NCBI GenBank assembly: GCA_031266495.1
Contig: JAISAX010000293.1
Coordinates: 1-8,265 of the forward strand
Direction of reading: 5' to 3'
DNA length: 8,265 bases
Source of the DNA: Opitutaceae bacterium
GTDB taxonomy: Bacteria > Verrucomicrobiota > Verrucomicrobiae > Opitutales > Opitutaceae
Shown: positions 1 through 7,123 of the stretch, piece by piece
Position numbering within the stretch: the first letter of the stretch is position 1
Layout: each line of letters opens with the position of its first letter
Notes under the pieces: model-generated
What the model was told of the DNA's origin: nothing
The model's database searches: none
Seen by the model: only the letters and a program-made list of their open reading frames with translations
Made by a program: the position numbers and the translations under genes

Positions 1-65
<65 letters not shown>

Positions 66-165
66 AGTTTTTTTTGAGGAAGTCAGCGACCTCGTTTTGG
101 GAGAGGCCGGAGAGTCTGGCGATGTCGGCAATGGACATGCCATTCGCCTTGAGTGCGCGCGCCAT
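66..165 (-). pseudogene. Fragment resembling the C-terminal tail of Rpn-family nuclease/transposase proteins
   Basis: A minus-strand frame opens with ATG at 165-163 and reads MARALKANGMSIADIARL, then SGLSQNEVADFLKKNW, before entering the poly-C tract as polyglycine. No stop is visible. The pattern of a short helix, G-M-S, I-A, then G-L-S plus an acidic helix is typical of the last 30 or so residues of Rpn/PD-(D/E)XK transposase-like proteins. It also resembles a resolvase-type helix-turn-helix. Codons just upstream in the same frame (RGACE) fit the Arg/Glu/Gly-rich stretch that often precedes this tail, which suggests a remnant of a longer gene. The frame is closed by a TGA at 201-199. A good Shine-Dalgarno sequence precedes the ATG, so a short expressed peptide is possible. 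The nuclease domain is absent, so this is a remnant or a partial gene cut by the edge. Confidence 0.4.
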
Positions 166-173
166 TTCACACG

Positions 174-180
174 CTCCCCT
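174..180 (-). promoter_or_regulatory. Shine-Dalgarno sequence ahead of the ATG at 165
   Basis: On the minus strand AGGGGAG begins inside the TGA stop of the esterase gene and lies 8 bases before the ATG at 165. It is the only clear purine-rich ribosome binding site ahead of any gene start in the window, and it favours 165 as a start codon coupled to the end of the esterase gene. Confidence 0.45.
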
Positions 181-1766
181 CACTGGGTGTACCCGTTGTC
201 ACTGCGGAAGGGACAGGCGGGGAGGCCGTCGCGGTTGAAGAGGCCGGCGTCGGGAGCGTTGCGCCAGGCGTAGCGGACAGCGACGGGGGCGGGGACTTTG
301 GCGGAGGATACGAGCACGGTCTGGCCGTCGATCCTGGCGTCGGCGGGATGGAAAATCTTGTCGGCACCGGCGAGTTCAAAGCCGGCGGGAGCGAGACCGC
401 GCGGGCTGGCGAGCGGGCTTTGTTCCGGCGTGTCGGCGGGCCTGAAGCTGACGCGCATGGCGGGGCCTTCGCGCACGGCGGCGGCAAAGACAGGGCCGCT
501 GTCAACAATGGTGGTTTTGCCGTAGGCGCGCCTGAGGGCGAGAAGGGCGAGGCGGCGGCCAACGTCGCGCTTGTTGCGCGGGTGGATGTTGGCGACGTCG
601 CCGATGTCAATGGTGACGGCCTGGCCGGTGTTGGGGAGGGCGAGGCATTCGGTCTGCGCTCCGCGAAGGAAGGCGTATTCGGTTTTGTTGACACCGGCAC
701 CGTGGAAGTTGGCGAGTTGCACCCAATAAAAGGGCAGGTCGCCTTGGGCGAACTGGCGGCGCCAGCCGATGATGAGGGCGGACTGGAAATCGCGATATTC
801 GTGGTGGCGGGTGGCGTTGCTCTCGCCCTGATACCAGAGGAAACCACGCAGGGCGAAGGGGACGTGCGGGGCAATCATGGCGTTGTAAAGGCCGGAGGGC
901 GCGAAGGGAGATTCGGGGGCACCGCGCGGGGGATCGGGACGGCGTTGGGTGAAGGATTTGCCGGCAGCCGTGGCGGCGTCGCGGGCAGCTTCCCATTTTT
1001 TGCGCGCGACTTCGTATCGCTCCTTGTCGGACGGGTAGTCGGCGAGGATTTTGGCGTAGCGGGTGTGGATCGCGGCAAAGGCGGGGCCGAGGGTTTTGTC
1101 GGTGGAGGCGGGGTCCATCCATGCCTCGATGCGTGTGCCGCCGTAGGAACTGTTGATGATGCCGACGGGGATGCCGCCGAGTTCCCGGTGGAGTTCGACG
1201 GCGAAATACCAGCCTGCGGCGGTGAAGGTGCCGACGGTTTTGGGCGTGACGTGTTCCCAGCGTCCCCTGGTGTCGGCGAGCGGGACGGGGGAGGATTTGG
1301 GGTGGGTTTTGTAGTGGCGGATGAGGGGATTGGCGGCGGCGGCCCGCTCGGCCTGGGTGATGTCGGTTTTGCCGACGCGCAATTCCATGTTGGACTGGCC
1401 GGAGGCGAGCCAGACTTCGCCAACAAGCACGTCGGTGACGGAGAGCGTGTTGTTGCCCCGGGCAACGAGGATGCGCGGTTCGGCGGAGGCGGGGAGTGGG
1501 GCAATGTCAACGCGCCATTTGCCGTCGGCGTCCGCGGTGGCGGAGGCGGTCTTGCCTGCGAAGGTCACGGTGATTTTTTCGCCGGGGTCGGCGGCGCCCC
1601 AGACGGGCACGGGTTTGTCGCGCTGGAGCACGACGCCGTCGCGGAACAGGGGCGCGAGCACGATGTCGGCGCGGGCGGCGGGGGCCAAGGTGGCGGCGCA
1701 GGCGAGGAGGAGCGGGAGGAGCGCGGAGAGCGGGGCGCGGGGGGGACGGACGCAAGCGGGTTTCAT
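180..1766 (-). CDS. Secreted sialate O-acetylesterase (SASA family)
   Basis: This is predicted to be an exported serine esterase of 528 residues that removes O-acetyl groups from sialic acids or, commonly in these bacteria, from other acetylated glycans. The N-terminus is a signal peptide with a hydrophobic stretch ending in ARA (cleavage near residue 33). An N-terminal beta domain follows, containing the phrase DGVVLQRDKPVPVWG. Family motifs appear in order: GQSNME with the nucleophile Ser125, WYQGES near 311-316, and a DIGDVANIHPRNK block near 387-399 carrying candidate catalytic Asp and His395. The C-terminus, with the phrase RDGLPACPFRSDN, is the usual family ending, so the gene is complete. 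ATG at 1766 was chosen over an in-frame TTG at 1778 because this ATG overlaps the TGA of the upstream pseudopilin as ATGA, implying coupled translation. No Shine-Dalgarno is visible. The exact substrate is unknown. Confidence 0.92.
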   Translation of the reverse strand: MKPACVRPPRAPLSALLPLLLACAATLAPAARADIVLAPLFRDGVVLQRDKPVPVWGAADPGEKITVTFAGKTASATADADGKWRVDIAPLPASAEPRILVARGNNTLSVTDVLVGEVWLASGQSNMELRVGKTDITQAERAAAANPLIRHYKTHPKSSPVPLADTRGRWEHVTPKTVGTFTAAGWYFAVELHRELGGIPVGIINSSYGGTRIEAWMDPASTDKTLGPAFAAIHTRYAKILADYPSDKERYEVARKKWEAARDAATAAGKSFTQRRPDPPRGAPESPFAPSGLYNAMIAPHVPFALRGFLWYQGESNATRHHEYRDFQSALIIGWRRQFAQGDLPFYWVQLANFHGAGVNKTEYAFLRGAQTECLALPNTGQAVTIDIGDVANIHPRNKRDVGRRLALLALRRAYGKTTIVDSGPVFAAAVREGPAMRVSFRPADTPEQSPLASPRGLAPAGFELAGADKIFHPADARIDGQTVLVSSAKVPAPVAVRYAWRNAPDAGLFNRDGLPACPFRSDNGYTQ

Positions 1767-2476
1767 TGGCGGGTCCAATGTTGGTTATACCAGGTGCCGC
1801 CGCTGGCATCGATGGCGGCGGTGCGCTTGATGATTTCGACGTGGCCGTCGAAGAAGGCGTGCATGGTGGAGGTGCCGCTGCGGTGGAGTTTCGATGTGCC
1901 GTAGGTGCCGAAAAGGACCATGTTGCCGGTGCTCCATTTGCCGGGGGCGGATGGAGGGATGGTGTTGTTGGGGCTGGAACCGGCGTATTCGGAAAGCATG
2001 ACGAGTTGGGACGGGTTGGAGGGGGTGTGCCAGCGTTTGATTCTGTATTTACTGCCAGGCTCGATGTTGTAGCCGACGGCCCAGGCATTGAGCGCGTAGC
2101 TGCGTTTTTCGAGCGCCGGGTCGGCACGGACAACGTTGTCCATCGGGCAGGCGAAAAGGTCGCGAGCGCGGAGGCCAGGGTCGGATTCGCGGACGCGCTC
2201 TATCCAGCCGTCGTAGTTGCCGGAGTCGCCTCTGTCGAGGAAGCGGCCGCGATTGTCCTCGCGCTGAATCAAGAGGGCTTGCGCGATCTGGCGTCCGTTG
2301 CTGATGCACCGGACGGAGCGGGCGCTGTCACGCACCTTGCCCGTCACGGGGATGATAATCGCGGCGAGGATGCCGATAATGGTGATGACGGCCAGCAGTT
2401 CGACGAGAGTGAAGCCATTCGGGGAATGGTCGTCAGTGATGCCAGGGATGGTTCGGGGGGACAGGTGAGTTGTCAT
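1763..2476 (-). CDS. Type II secretion/type IV pilin-like pseudopilin with a DGHV C-terminus
   Basis: This 237-residue protein has a prepilin N-terminus. After a 21-residue polar leader comes a G-FTLVELL cleavage and methylation site (Gly21 at -1, Phe22 at +1, Glu26 at +5). A hydrophobic helix runs to about residue 44. The soluble domain carries FACPMD near 108-113, YALN near 127-130 and HAFFDGHVE near 206-214, hallmarks of the large pseudopilin family of Planctomycetota and Verrucomicrobiota. An upstream His (198) lies 11 residues from the DG, so the spacing differs slightly from the usual H-X9-DG. Such proteins are processed by prepilin peptidase and held in the inner membrane or built into a pseudopilus; individual functions are mostly unknown. 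The gene overlaps the esterase start by 4 bases and lies between a PEP-CTERM gene and that esterase, suggesting a part in handling glycans at the envelope. No Shine-Dalgarno precedes the ATG. Confidence 0.9.
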   Translation of the reverse strand: MTTHLSPRTIPGITDDHSPNGFTLVELLAVITIIGILAAIIIPVTGKVRDSARSVRCISNGRQIAQALLIQREDNRGRFLDRGDSGNYDGWIERVRESDPGLRARDLFACPMDNVVRADPALEKRSYALNAWAVGYNIEPGSKYRIKRWHTPSNPSQLVMLSEYAGSSPNNTIPPSAPGKWSTGNMVLFGTYGTSKLHRSGTSTMHAFFDGHVEIIKRTAAIDASGGTWYNQHWTRQ

Positions 2477-2499
2477 GGCGATGGTCGGGATTGGAAGAG

Positions 2500-2515
2500 C
2501 TGCCTGTCAAGGCAG
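2500..2515. repeat. Short perfect inverted repeat ahead of the pseudopilin gene
   Basis: CTGCCT and AGGCAG form perfect 6-base arms around a 4-base loop, 24 bases upstream of the pseudopilin ATG. The minus strand across it contains TTGACA, a consensus -35 hexamer, but no -10-like sequence lies at the right distance. It could be a small operator, an mRNA hairpin or chance. Confidence 0.4.
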
Positions 2516-2545
2516 TCAGGATGTAGTTGAAATCTGGTTGCACAA

Positions 2546-2638
2546 CTTCGCTTGCGCAGGGGCTTCGCTTGCGAATCCCCTGCGTCGGTGGATGGAGACC
2601 AGGGGTCTGCCGCGGGCGTCGCAAGCGACGCCCCTGCC
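2546..2638. repeat. Inverted pair of REP-like palindromic elements
   Basis: Two GC-rich palindromes sit in the 183-base gap between the PEP-CTERM and pseudopilin genes. The first (2555-2584) has 13-base arms with one mismatch around the loop CTTG. The second (2614-2633) has perfect 9-base arms around AA. The two are copies of one another in opposite orientation: 2556-2574 matches the reverse complement of 2619-2637 at 18 of 19 positions. CTTCGCTTGCG also occurs twice as a direct repeat (2546-2556 and 2563-2573). This layout fits a REP doublet (BIME-like unit). Lying 22 bases past the PEP-CTERM stop, it could end transcription, stabilise the 3' end of the message, or simply be a dispersed repeat. 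Confidence 0.75.
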
Positions 2639-2659
2639 TTGTCGGATGCGTAACATCGG

Positions 2660-3472
2660 TTACAGCGGCCTGCGCAGGCGAAACGCGAACGCGAACGCAG
2701 CGAGCGCTGCAACGAGCAGTGCGGCGGCGGCGGGTTCGGGGACGGCGACGAGGCCGGTTTCGATTTTGATTCCCTTGATCGAGGAGCTGAAGCCGCCCTT
2801 GCCGTTACCGCTTCCCGTCATCTGGAAGGCGACCTCGTTCATCACGAGCGAGGCGGACATTACCTTGTCAAAAATCACGAGGCCGTCTTCGGGCACCGGC
2901 GTGGCGTCGGTGCTGTAGTTTCCAGCGAGTTGGGTGATGAGGAGACGGCGCGTGGCCGCATCGTATTCGATCCGGAGCGAGACGGGGGTCAGGAAGTTGG
3001 GGCCGTAGTCGAGGTTGTGAAGGGTGTTTTGGTTGAAATAGACGCGCCCTCTGTCGGTGGCGAGGTGGCCGGTGGTGGTCAGTTGCAATCTCAACGATGG
3101 GCCAAATCCGATGAGAAACCCCTCCATGGCCTGGTTGATCCTGGTGGCGAAGGCGAAATCGGTGAGGGTGATGCGCCAGGAGAGGGTTTCGCCCTGCGCG
3201 TTGGTGGCGGAGAATGTCTGGTTGGAACTGAGCGTGAAGTTGGGATTGTTGGTGCTGGAGTTTCCCATCTTGATGCCATCGGCGGCGTCGGCGGAGAGCT
3301 TGTCCGCCGGAAGGTCCGCGATGGAGGCGGTCCAGTTGGCGAGCGAGGCGGTTTCGCCGTCAAAGACGGTTGTCCAGACGAGCGCCTGGGCGGCGGCGGG
3401 CGCGCTGGCGCACAGGGTGGCAATGAGCAGGGTGAGGCACAGATGCGCCTTGCGGGAACGGATGGTGTTCAT
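2660..3472 (-). CDS. PEP-CTERM sorting domain surface protein
   Basis: This 270-residue protein is exported and then processed by an exosortase. The signal peptide covers about residues 1-30 (basic start, hydrophobic core, AAAQA end). The mature region, about residues 31-240, is rich in beta-strand, Thr, Asn and Ser, and resembles a lectin/laminin-G-like sandwich, though no family is recognised. The C-terminus is a textbook PEP-CTERM signal: VPEP at 244-247, an Ala-rich membrane segment to about 264, and the basic tail RLRRPL. Proteins of this class are associated with extracellular polysaccharide and the cell surface. The gene follows the large secreted protein by 81 bases and precedes the pseudopilin, with REP-like palindromes just past its stop. 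An 11-base homopolymer lies in its upstream gap. No Shine-Dalgarno is visible. No exosortase gene is in the window. The CDS and sorting signal are secure; the role of the mature domain is unknown. Confidence 0.92.
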   Translation of the reverse strand: MNTIRSRKAHLCLTLLIATLCASAPAAAQALVWTTVFDGETASLANWTASIADLPADKLSADAADGIKMGNSSTNNPNFTLSSNQTFSATNAQGETLSWRITLTDFAFATRINQAMEGFLIGFGPSLRLQLTTTGHLATDRGRVYFNQNTLHNLDYGPNFLTPVSLRIEYDAATRRLLITQLAGNYSTDATPVPEDGLVIFDKVMSASLVMNEVAFQMTGSGNGKGGFSSSIKGIKIETGLVAVPEPAAAALLVAALAAFAFAFRLRRPL

Positions 3473-3513
3473 GGTTTTTTGGATACGGGTGTTGTTTGTT
3501 TGTCGGAGGAGAA

Positions 3514-3524
3514 GGGGGGGGGGG
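3514..3524. repeat. 11-base G tract in the PEP-CTERM upstream gap
   Basis: Eleven consecutive G on the plus strand (C on the transcribed sense strand) lie about 42 bases upstream of the PEP-CTERM ATG, inside a purine/pyrimidine-asymmetric stretch (3506-3545). Homopolymers of this length can slip during replication. Being outside the reading frame, it could only change spacing or message structure. Confidence 0.75.
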
Positions 3525-3553
3525 AGGGAGGGAGAAGGGAGGAGACGGCGGGG

Positions 3554-6500
3554 TCAGGGGAATCGCAGGTCCACGCGGCTGTCGCCGGCGGGGAGGGGGA
3601 GACGGATTTGTCCGCGTGTGTCGGGTGGCGGCGATTCCGCGGGTGTGTCGTTGATACGGATCGCCTCGGGGCGGGTCGCGAGGGCGAGCGTGAGGGTGGC
3701 CGGTTGCGCGCCCGAAAACTCCAGGCGGGCCTGGCGGGTGGCACGGTCGAACTCGGCTTTTTTCACGGCGGCGCGTCCCCAGGAGACGAGCGAGACGGGA
3801 AAGTCGCGGCCCGCAATCATTGCGTACAGGGCGGCGTTTTCCTGCGCAACGAGAGCGCCCGGTTCGTGCCCCCATTTGCCTTGCCGGGAGAGTTCGTCGA
3901 GGAGTTCGGCGGTGGGCGCGCCGAGAAGTCCGCGCAGGTAGAGATGGGCGGCGATGTTGGCGGGGTGGTTGTTGCGGTTGCCGGGATGGTCCTTGCGCCA
4001 GTCCTGCATCTTTTTTTCGACAAAATCCTGTTCGAACCATTGCCAGAAATCGCGGCCCAGGCCCTGGAGATGGGCGTGGTAGAGTTCGGGGAACTGGCCG
4101 ACCCAGGAGAGGGTGAGGGCGATTTCGCCGGAGGCGTGGTCGGGGCCGCCGTGGCGGGCGCCAAAGGTGTCGAAGCCGGCAAATTCGCTGAGGCCGACAC
4201 CGACGCTTTTCCATTGTTCGCGCGGGAGGCCGGGGCGGGTCCACGCGGGGCCGAGCCAGCGCATGGTGGCGGAGAGCGCGAGGCGGGCCATGAGGAGGCG
4301 TCCGAGCGCGGCCTCGTCTTCGTATCCGAGTTGTTGTGACATGGCGGCGAAGGCGACGGCGCCTTCGTAGCCGATGCCGTCCATGTCGATGGCGGAGGAG
4401 CCGCTGTGTTCGCGGGCGCCGGTCTGCATGTTGTTCCAGTCGTGCTGGACGAGGTAGTATTCTAGTGCGCCGCGGAGGGCGGGCCATTTTTGTGCGATGA
4501 GGGGCCAGTCGCCGCTGGAACGGGCGTAGGCCCAGGCGCCGTAGAGGGCGGCTCCGAGGCCGGAGTTGACGTCGCCAAGGGTGCCGGTGTTTTTTTCGAT
4601 CCAGCCGAAGGAGACGGGATAGGCGGAGCGGCTGAAGGGTTCGGTGCGCAGGAACCAGGCGTGGGGGCGCAGGGTGTCGTCGATGCGTTGTCGCCAGGCG
4701 GTGAGGAAGTCCTGGCGTTGCGTGTCGTCGAGGAGCGGGAGGGCGAGGCTGGCGGAGGCGCGCCGGAACCACATGTTGAGGCTGTCGATCCGGAGGCTTT
4801 GGGGCGTGGTGGTGTCGGGGTGCGGGAACGCCGTGCTGGCCGGGATTGCCTTCGCAACGTGGTCGGAGAGCGGGTCGGGACCGGCGGGACGCAGGTAGAG
4901 GCGGGCGCCGAAGTCCGGGACGGGAAGTCGCCAGGTGATGGTGTTGCCTTCAACCGCGGTGTAAGGGCCGGTCTTGGTGGGCCAGTCGAAGCCGGTCAGA
5001 GGGACGGCAGCAGCGGCGGCGGCGGCGGAGGCGAGAGTGGTGGCGGGAGCAGCGGCGGTGGCGGGGGCGGCGGGGAGTTTTACCGGATATCCCTGGTCGG
5101 CGGCGAAACGGACGAGGGGGGGGAGGGGGGCAATGCGCCGGGCGGGTTCTCCCCAGTCGTTGGTCCATTCGAGGTGGCGGATGGTTTCGCGGATTTCAAC
5201 GGTGTCCGGCGCGTCGGCAGGCGTGCGAAATTCCTGCGTCGCCGAGAGCGGGCAGGCGCGGAGGATGGCGGCGATCTGGCGGGCGCGTTGCGCGAGGGTG
5301 GCGTCGTCACGGGTGGCGGCGGGTCGCCCCGATCCGTGCGCGTAGTATCCTGATGGATACGATATGCCGATGCGTCCGAGCGGATCGCCGAAGGTGATTT
5401 CGAGCGCGGGGCCTTCGGTTTTGATGGAGTGAGGTTTTTTCTGGAGGGCAAGGAGGAGGGGAATGCCGTCGATGCCTGGCCAGGTGGCGATGATCCAGCC
5501 TTCGGAGAGGGCGTCGCCGGAGAGCGGTTTTTCGGCGGAGGGGGTGAGCCAGCGCAGACCGGCGGTAGTGGAAATGAGGATGCGGGGGGCGGAGGCGACG
5601 GGGCGTGCGGAGGCGGCGGGGGGAGTGGCGGGAGTGGGGGGAATGGAGGGAGGTGTTTTTCTATCGGGAGCGGGTTCGATGACGAGGAGGCGTTCCATCG
5701 AGTCGAGCAGGAAGCCGGGGGCGAGCACGCTGGCGGTCACGATTTCGGGGGGAAAGCGGTGTTCGTCGCGGAGCAATTCAGGAGCCTTGGCTTCGAGTTC
5801 GTTGCGCGTTTCGGCGGTGAGGTCGTAGTGGGTCTGGTGACGCACGGAAACCCAGTCGGCGGTGGTGCGTGTCCAGTTTTGCACGGTGGCTTTGCCGAAA
5901 CGAAAGCTCCAGGTGGCGGTCTGTTTGCCGCCGTTGCCGTCGATGGCCGTGGCCCCGAAACGTCCGGGAGCGACGCTGCCGACGAGGAGTCCGCTGTTTT
6001 GCACCCAGCCGAAGCGTCCGAATCCGTCCGCAGGGATGCCGGGGCGCCAGCCTTCGGAGTTGGCGGCGAACCGGCGTCGCGGGATTTGCTCCCATGCGGG
6101 GAGGGGGATTGCGGCGGCGCGGCGCTGGCCGGGCGTCCTGATGAAAGACCACGAGGTGACGGTGATATCGCCTTCGTTTTTACCGGGAGAGTCGGCGCCG
6201 ACGAGAAACGTGTGGAAGTGTTGCGGGGAGATGGGCGCGAGGGGCGGGATGCCCGGGCTTTCGGTTTCGACAAACTCCTCCCAGCGCACACGGACGCGGT
6301 TTTCTCCGGGAACAAGGGGCGGGAGCGGGGCGCGCATGGAGGTGGTGCGACGGAATTGGCGGACCAGTGCGGCGAGGTGCAGTCCGTCGCGGGGCGCGGA
6401 CGCGGCGGCGGTGGTGGACGCGGCGGTGGTGGTGGATGCGGCGGTGGAGTCGAGGTTGAGGTTGGGATTGAGGTTGAGGTTGAGGAGGAGTTCGACGCCT

Positions 6501-7123
6501 TCGCTGTCGGCAGGCACGCCGCCGACGGGGTTGAGATCGATGCTGACGGGGGCGAGTTTGTAACCGCAGACTTTGAGGACGCCGTGTTGGTTGCCCGTGG
6601 TTTCGGTTTTTTCCACGGTCACGCGCAACTGGCGCACGGAGCGCGGCTGGCCGAAGTCGATGATGTCGGTGGTGACGATGGGCGGGAAGTCCGGGCGTCG
6701 GGGTTTGCCGGTGACGGGAGTGTGGCGCGGCGCGGCGAGCGTAAAGCGTCCGAGGTTGAGGCCATCGGCCTTGATGCTGATTTCGGACGGCACGGCCCAG
6801 TCCTTCCAGCCAACCCGCGGCACAGCCAGTCCGCGAAGGGTGGCGCCGGCGGGGAAATCGATCGTGAGCGTGGCGCCGGCGAGGTTGGACAGGACGGGGG
6901 CTTGATTCAGCCTGGCGTTGTTGACGTCGGCGGTGTTGGCATCGGCCTTGGCGGGCGCGGGGTGGATCGCGATGCCGGAGGCTGGCAGCGGTTCCGGATA
7001 AACATCCCGCACGGCGGCGGCGGGAGTGGCGGGAGTGGCGGCAGGCGAGGTTTCCGCACAGACGGGAATGGATACGGAGGCGGCGATGACAAAAGAAACA
7101 ATGATCAAGGGAGAGCAGCGCAT
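3554..7123 (-). CDS. Large secreted protein with a candidate six-hairpin glycosidase-like domain
   Basis: This 1189-residue protein is not assigned to a named family here. A signal peptide (residues 1-23, ending VCA) predicts export. Three low-complexity linkers (about 214-245, Leu-Asn/Ser-Thr-Ala; 487-512, Pro-rich; 684-708, Ala-rich) divide it. The first part (about 30-205) has beta-strands and a VRQLRVTVEKTE phrase like a discoidin-type carbohydrate-binding domain. The middle parts look like beta-sandwiches. Residues about 770-1110 are alpha-helical, with LYGAWAYARSSGDW (860-873) followed by a Trp-rich helix, as in (alpha/alpha)6-toroid glycosidases. REH (904-906) and DMD (913-915) supply candidate acidic catalytic residues. 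A small beta domain ends the chain. Inferred role: cleavage of a polysaccharide outside the cytoplasm, ahead of the esterase encoded downstream. ATG at 7123 places the signal peptide at the start; no Shine-Dalgarno precedes it. The CDS is secure and enzyme activity is a hypothesis. Confidence 0.85.
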   Translation of the reverse strand: MRCSPLIIVSFVIAASVSIPVCAETSPAATPATPAAAVRDVYPEPLPASGIAIHPAPAKADANTADVNNARLNQAPVLSNLAGATLTIDFPAGATLRGLAVPRVGWKDWAVPSEISIKADGLNLGRFTLAAPRHTPVTGKPRRPDFPPIVTTDIIDFGQPRSVRQLRVTVEKTETTGNQHGVLKVCGYKLAPVSIDLNPVGGVPADSEGVELLLNLNLNPNLNLDSTAASTTTAASTTAAASAPRDGLHLAALVRQFRRTTSMRAPLPPLVPGENRVRVRWEEFVETESPGIPPLAPISPQHFHTFLVGADSPGKNEGDITVTSWSFIRTPGQRRAAAIPLPAWEQIPRRRFAANSEGWRPGIPADGFGRFGWVQNSGLLVGSVAPGRFGATAIDGNGGKQTATWSFRFGKATVQNWTRTTADWVSVRHQTHYDLTAETRNELEAKAPELLRDEHRFPPEIVTASVLAPGFLLDSMERLLVIEPAPDRKTPPSIPPTPATPPAASARPVASAPRILISTTAGLRWLTPSAEKPLSGDALSEGWIIATWPGIDGIPLLLALQKKPHSIKTEGPALEITFGDPLGRIGISYPSGYYAHGSGRPAATRDDATLAQRARQIAAILRACPLSATQEFRTPADAPDTVEIRETIRHLEWTNDWGEPARRIAPLPPLVRFAADQGYPVKLPAAPATAAAPATTLASAAAAAAAVPLTGFDWPTKTGPYTAVEGNTITWRLPVPDFGARLYLRPAGPDPLSDHVAKAIPASTAFPHPDTTTPQSLRIDSLNMWFRRASASLALPLLDDTQRQDFLTAWRQRIDDTLRPHAWFLRTEPFSRSAYPVSFGWIEKNTGTLGDVNSGLGAALYGAWAYARSSGDWPLIAQKWPALRGALEYYLVQHDWNNMQTGAREHSGSSAIDMDGIGYEGAVAFAAMSQQLGYEDEAALGRLLMARLALSATMRWLGPAWTRPGLPREQWKSVGVGLSEFAGFDTFGARHGGPDHASGEIALTLSWVGQFPELYHAHLQGLGRDFWQWFEQDFVEKKMQDWRKDHPGNRNNHPANIAAHLYLRGLLGAPTAELLDELSRQGKWGHEPGALVAQENAALYAMIAGRDFPVSLVSWGRAAVKKAEFDRATRQARLEFSGAQPATLTLALATRPEAIRINDTPAESPPPDTRGQIRLPLPAGDSRVDLRFP
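6405..6482. repeat. In-frame tandem repeats encoding a linker of the large secreted protein
   Basis: Two simple arrays lie side by side within the coding region. Positions 6405-6449 hold three units beginning GCGGCGGTGG (15, 18 and 12 bases), which encode Ser/Thr/Ala on the minus strand. Positions 6453-6482 hold five AGGTTG hexamers, the third degenerate (GGATTG), which encode alternating Leu and Asn. All units are multiples of three, so gain or loss of a unit keeps the frame. This marks a flexible, length-variable linker between domains. Confidence 0.75.

Noticed and set aside
153..1904. Long plus-strand open frame of 583 codons opposite the esterase
   Set aside because: The translation is Gly/Val/Ala-rich with no domain pattern, and the opposite strand carries clear esterase motifs. 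High GC leaves antisense frames open.
2482..2510. Minus-strand promoter based on TTGACA at 2510-2505
   Set aside because: The sequence 17 bases further on is CGACCA, not a -10; the hexamer is better explained as part of the inverted repeat at 2500-2515.
2433..2918. Small frames on both strands over the 2477-2659 gap
   Set aside because: They are read through the REP-like palindromes and have no start signal or homology pattern.
2930..4339. Plus-strand open frame of 469 codons opposite the PEP-CTERM and large-protein genes
   Set aside because: It crosses two real minus-strand genes and their gap, and its composition is that of a GC-rich antisense shadow.
5345..5360. Inverted repeat GTATCC-TGAT-GGATAC, sharing AGTATCC with the intergenic palindrome region
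   Set aside because: It lies deep inside a coding region. GGATAC also occurs at 3481-3486 and 7070-7075 without symmetry, so chance is the simplest explanation.
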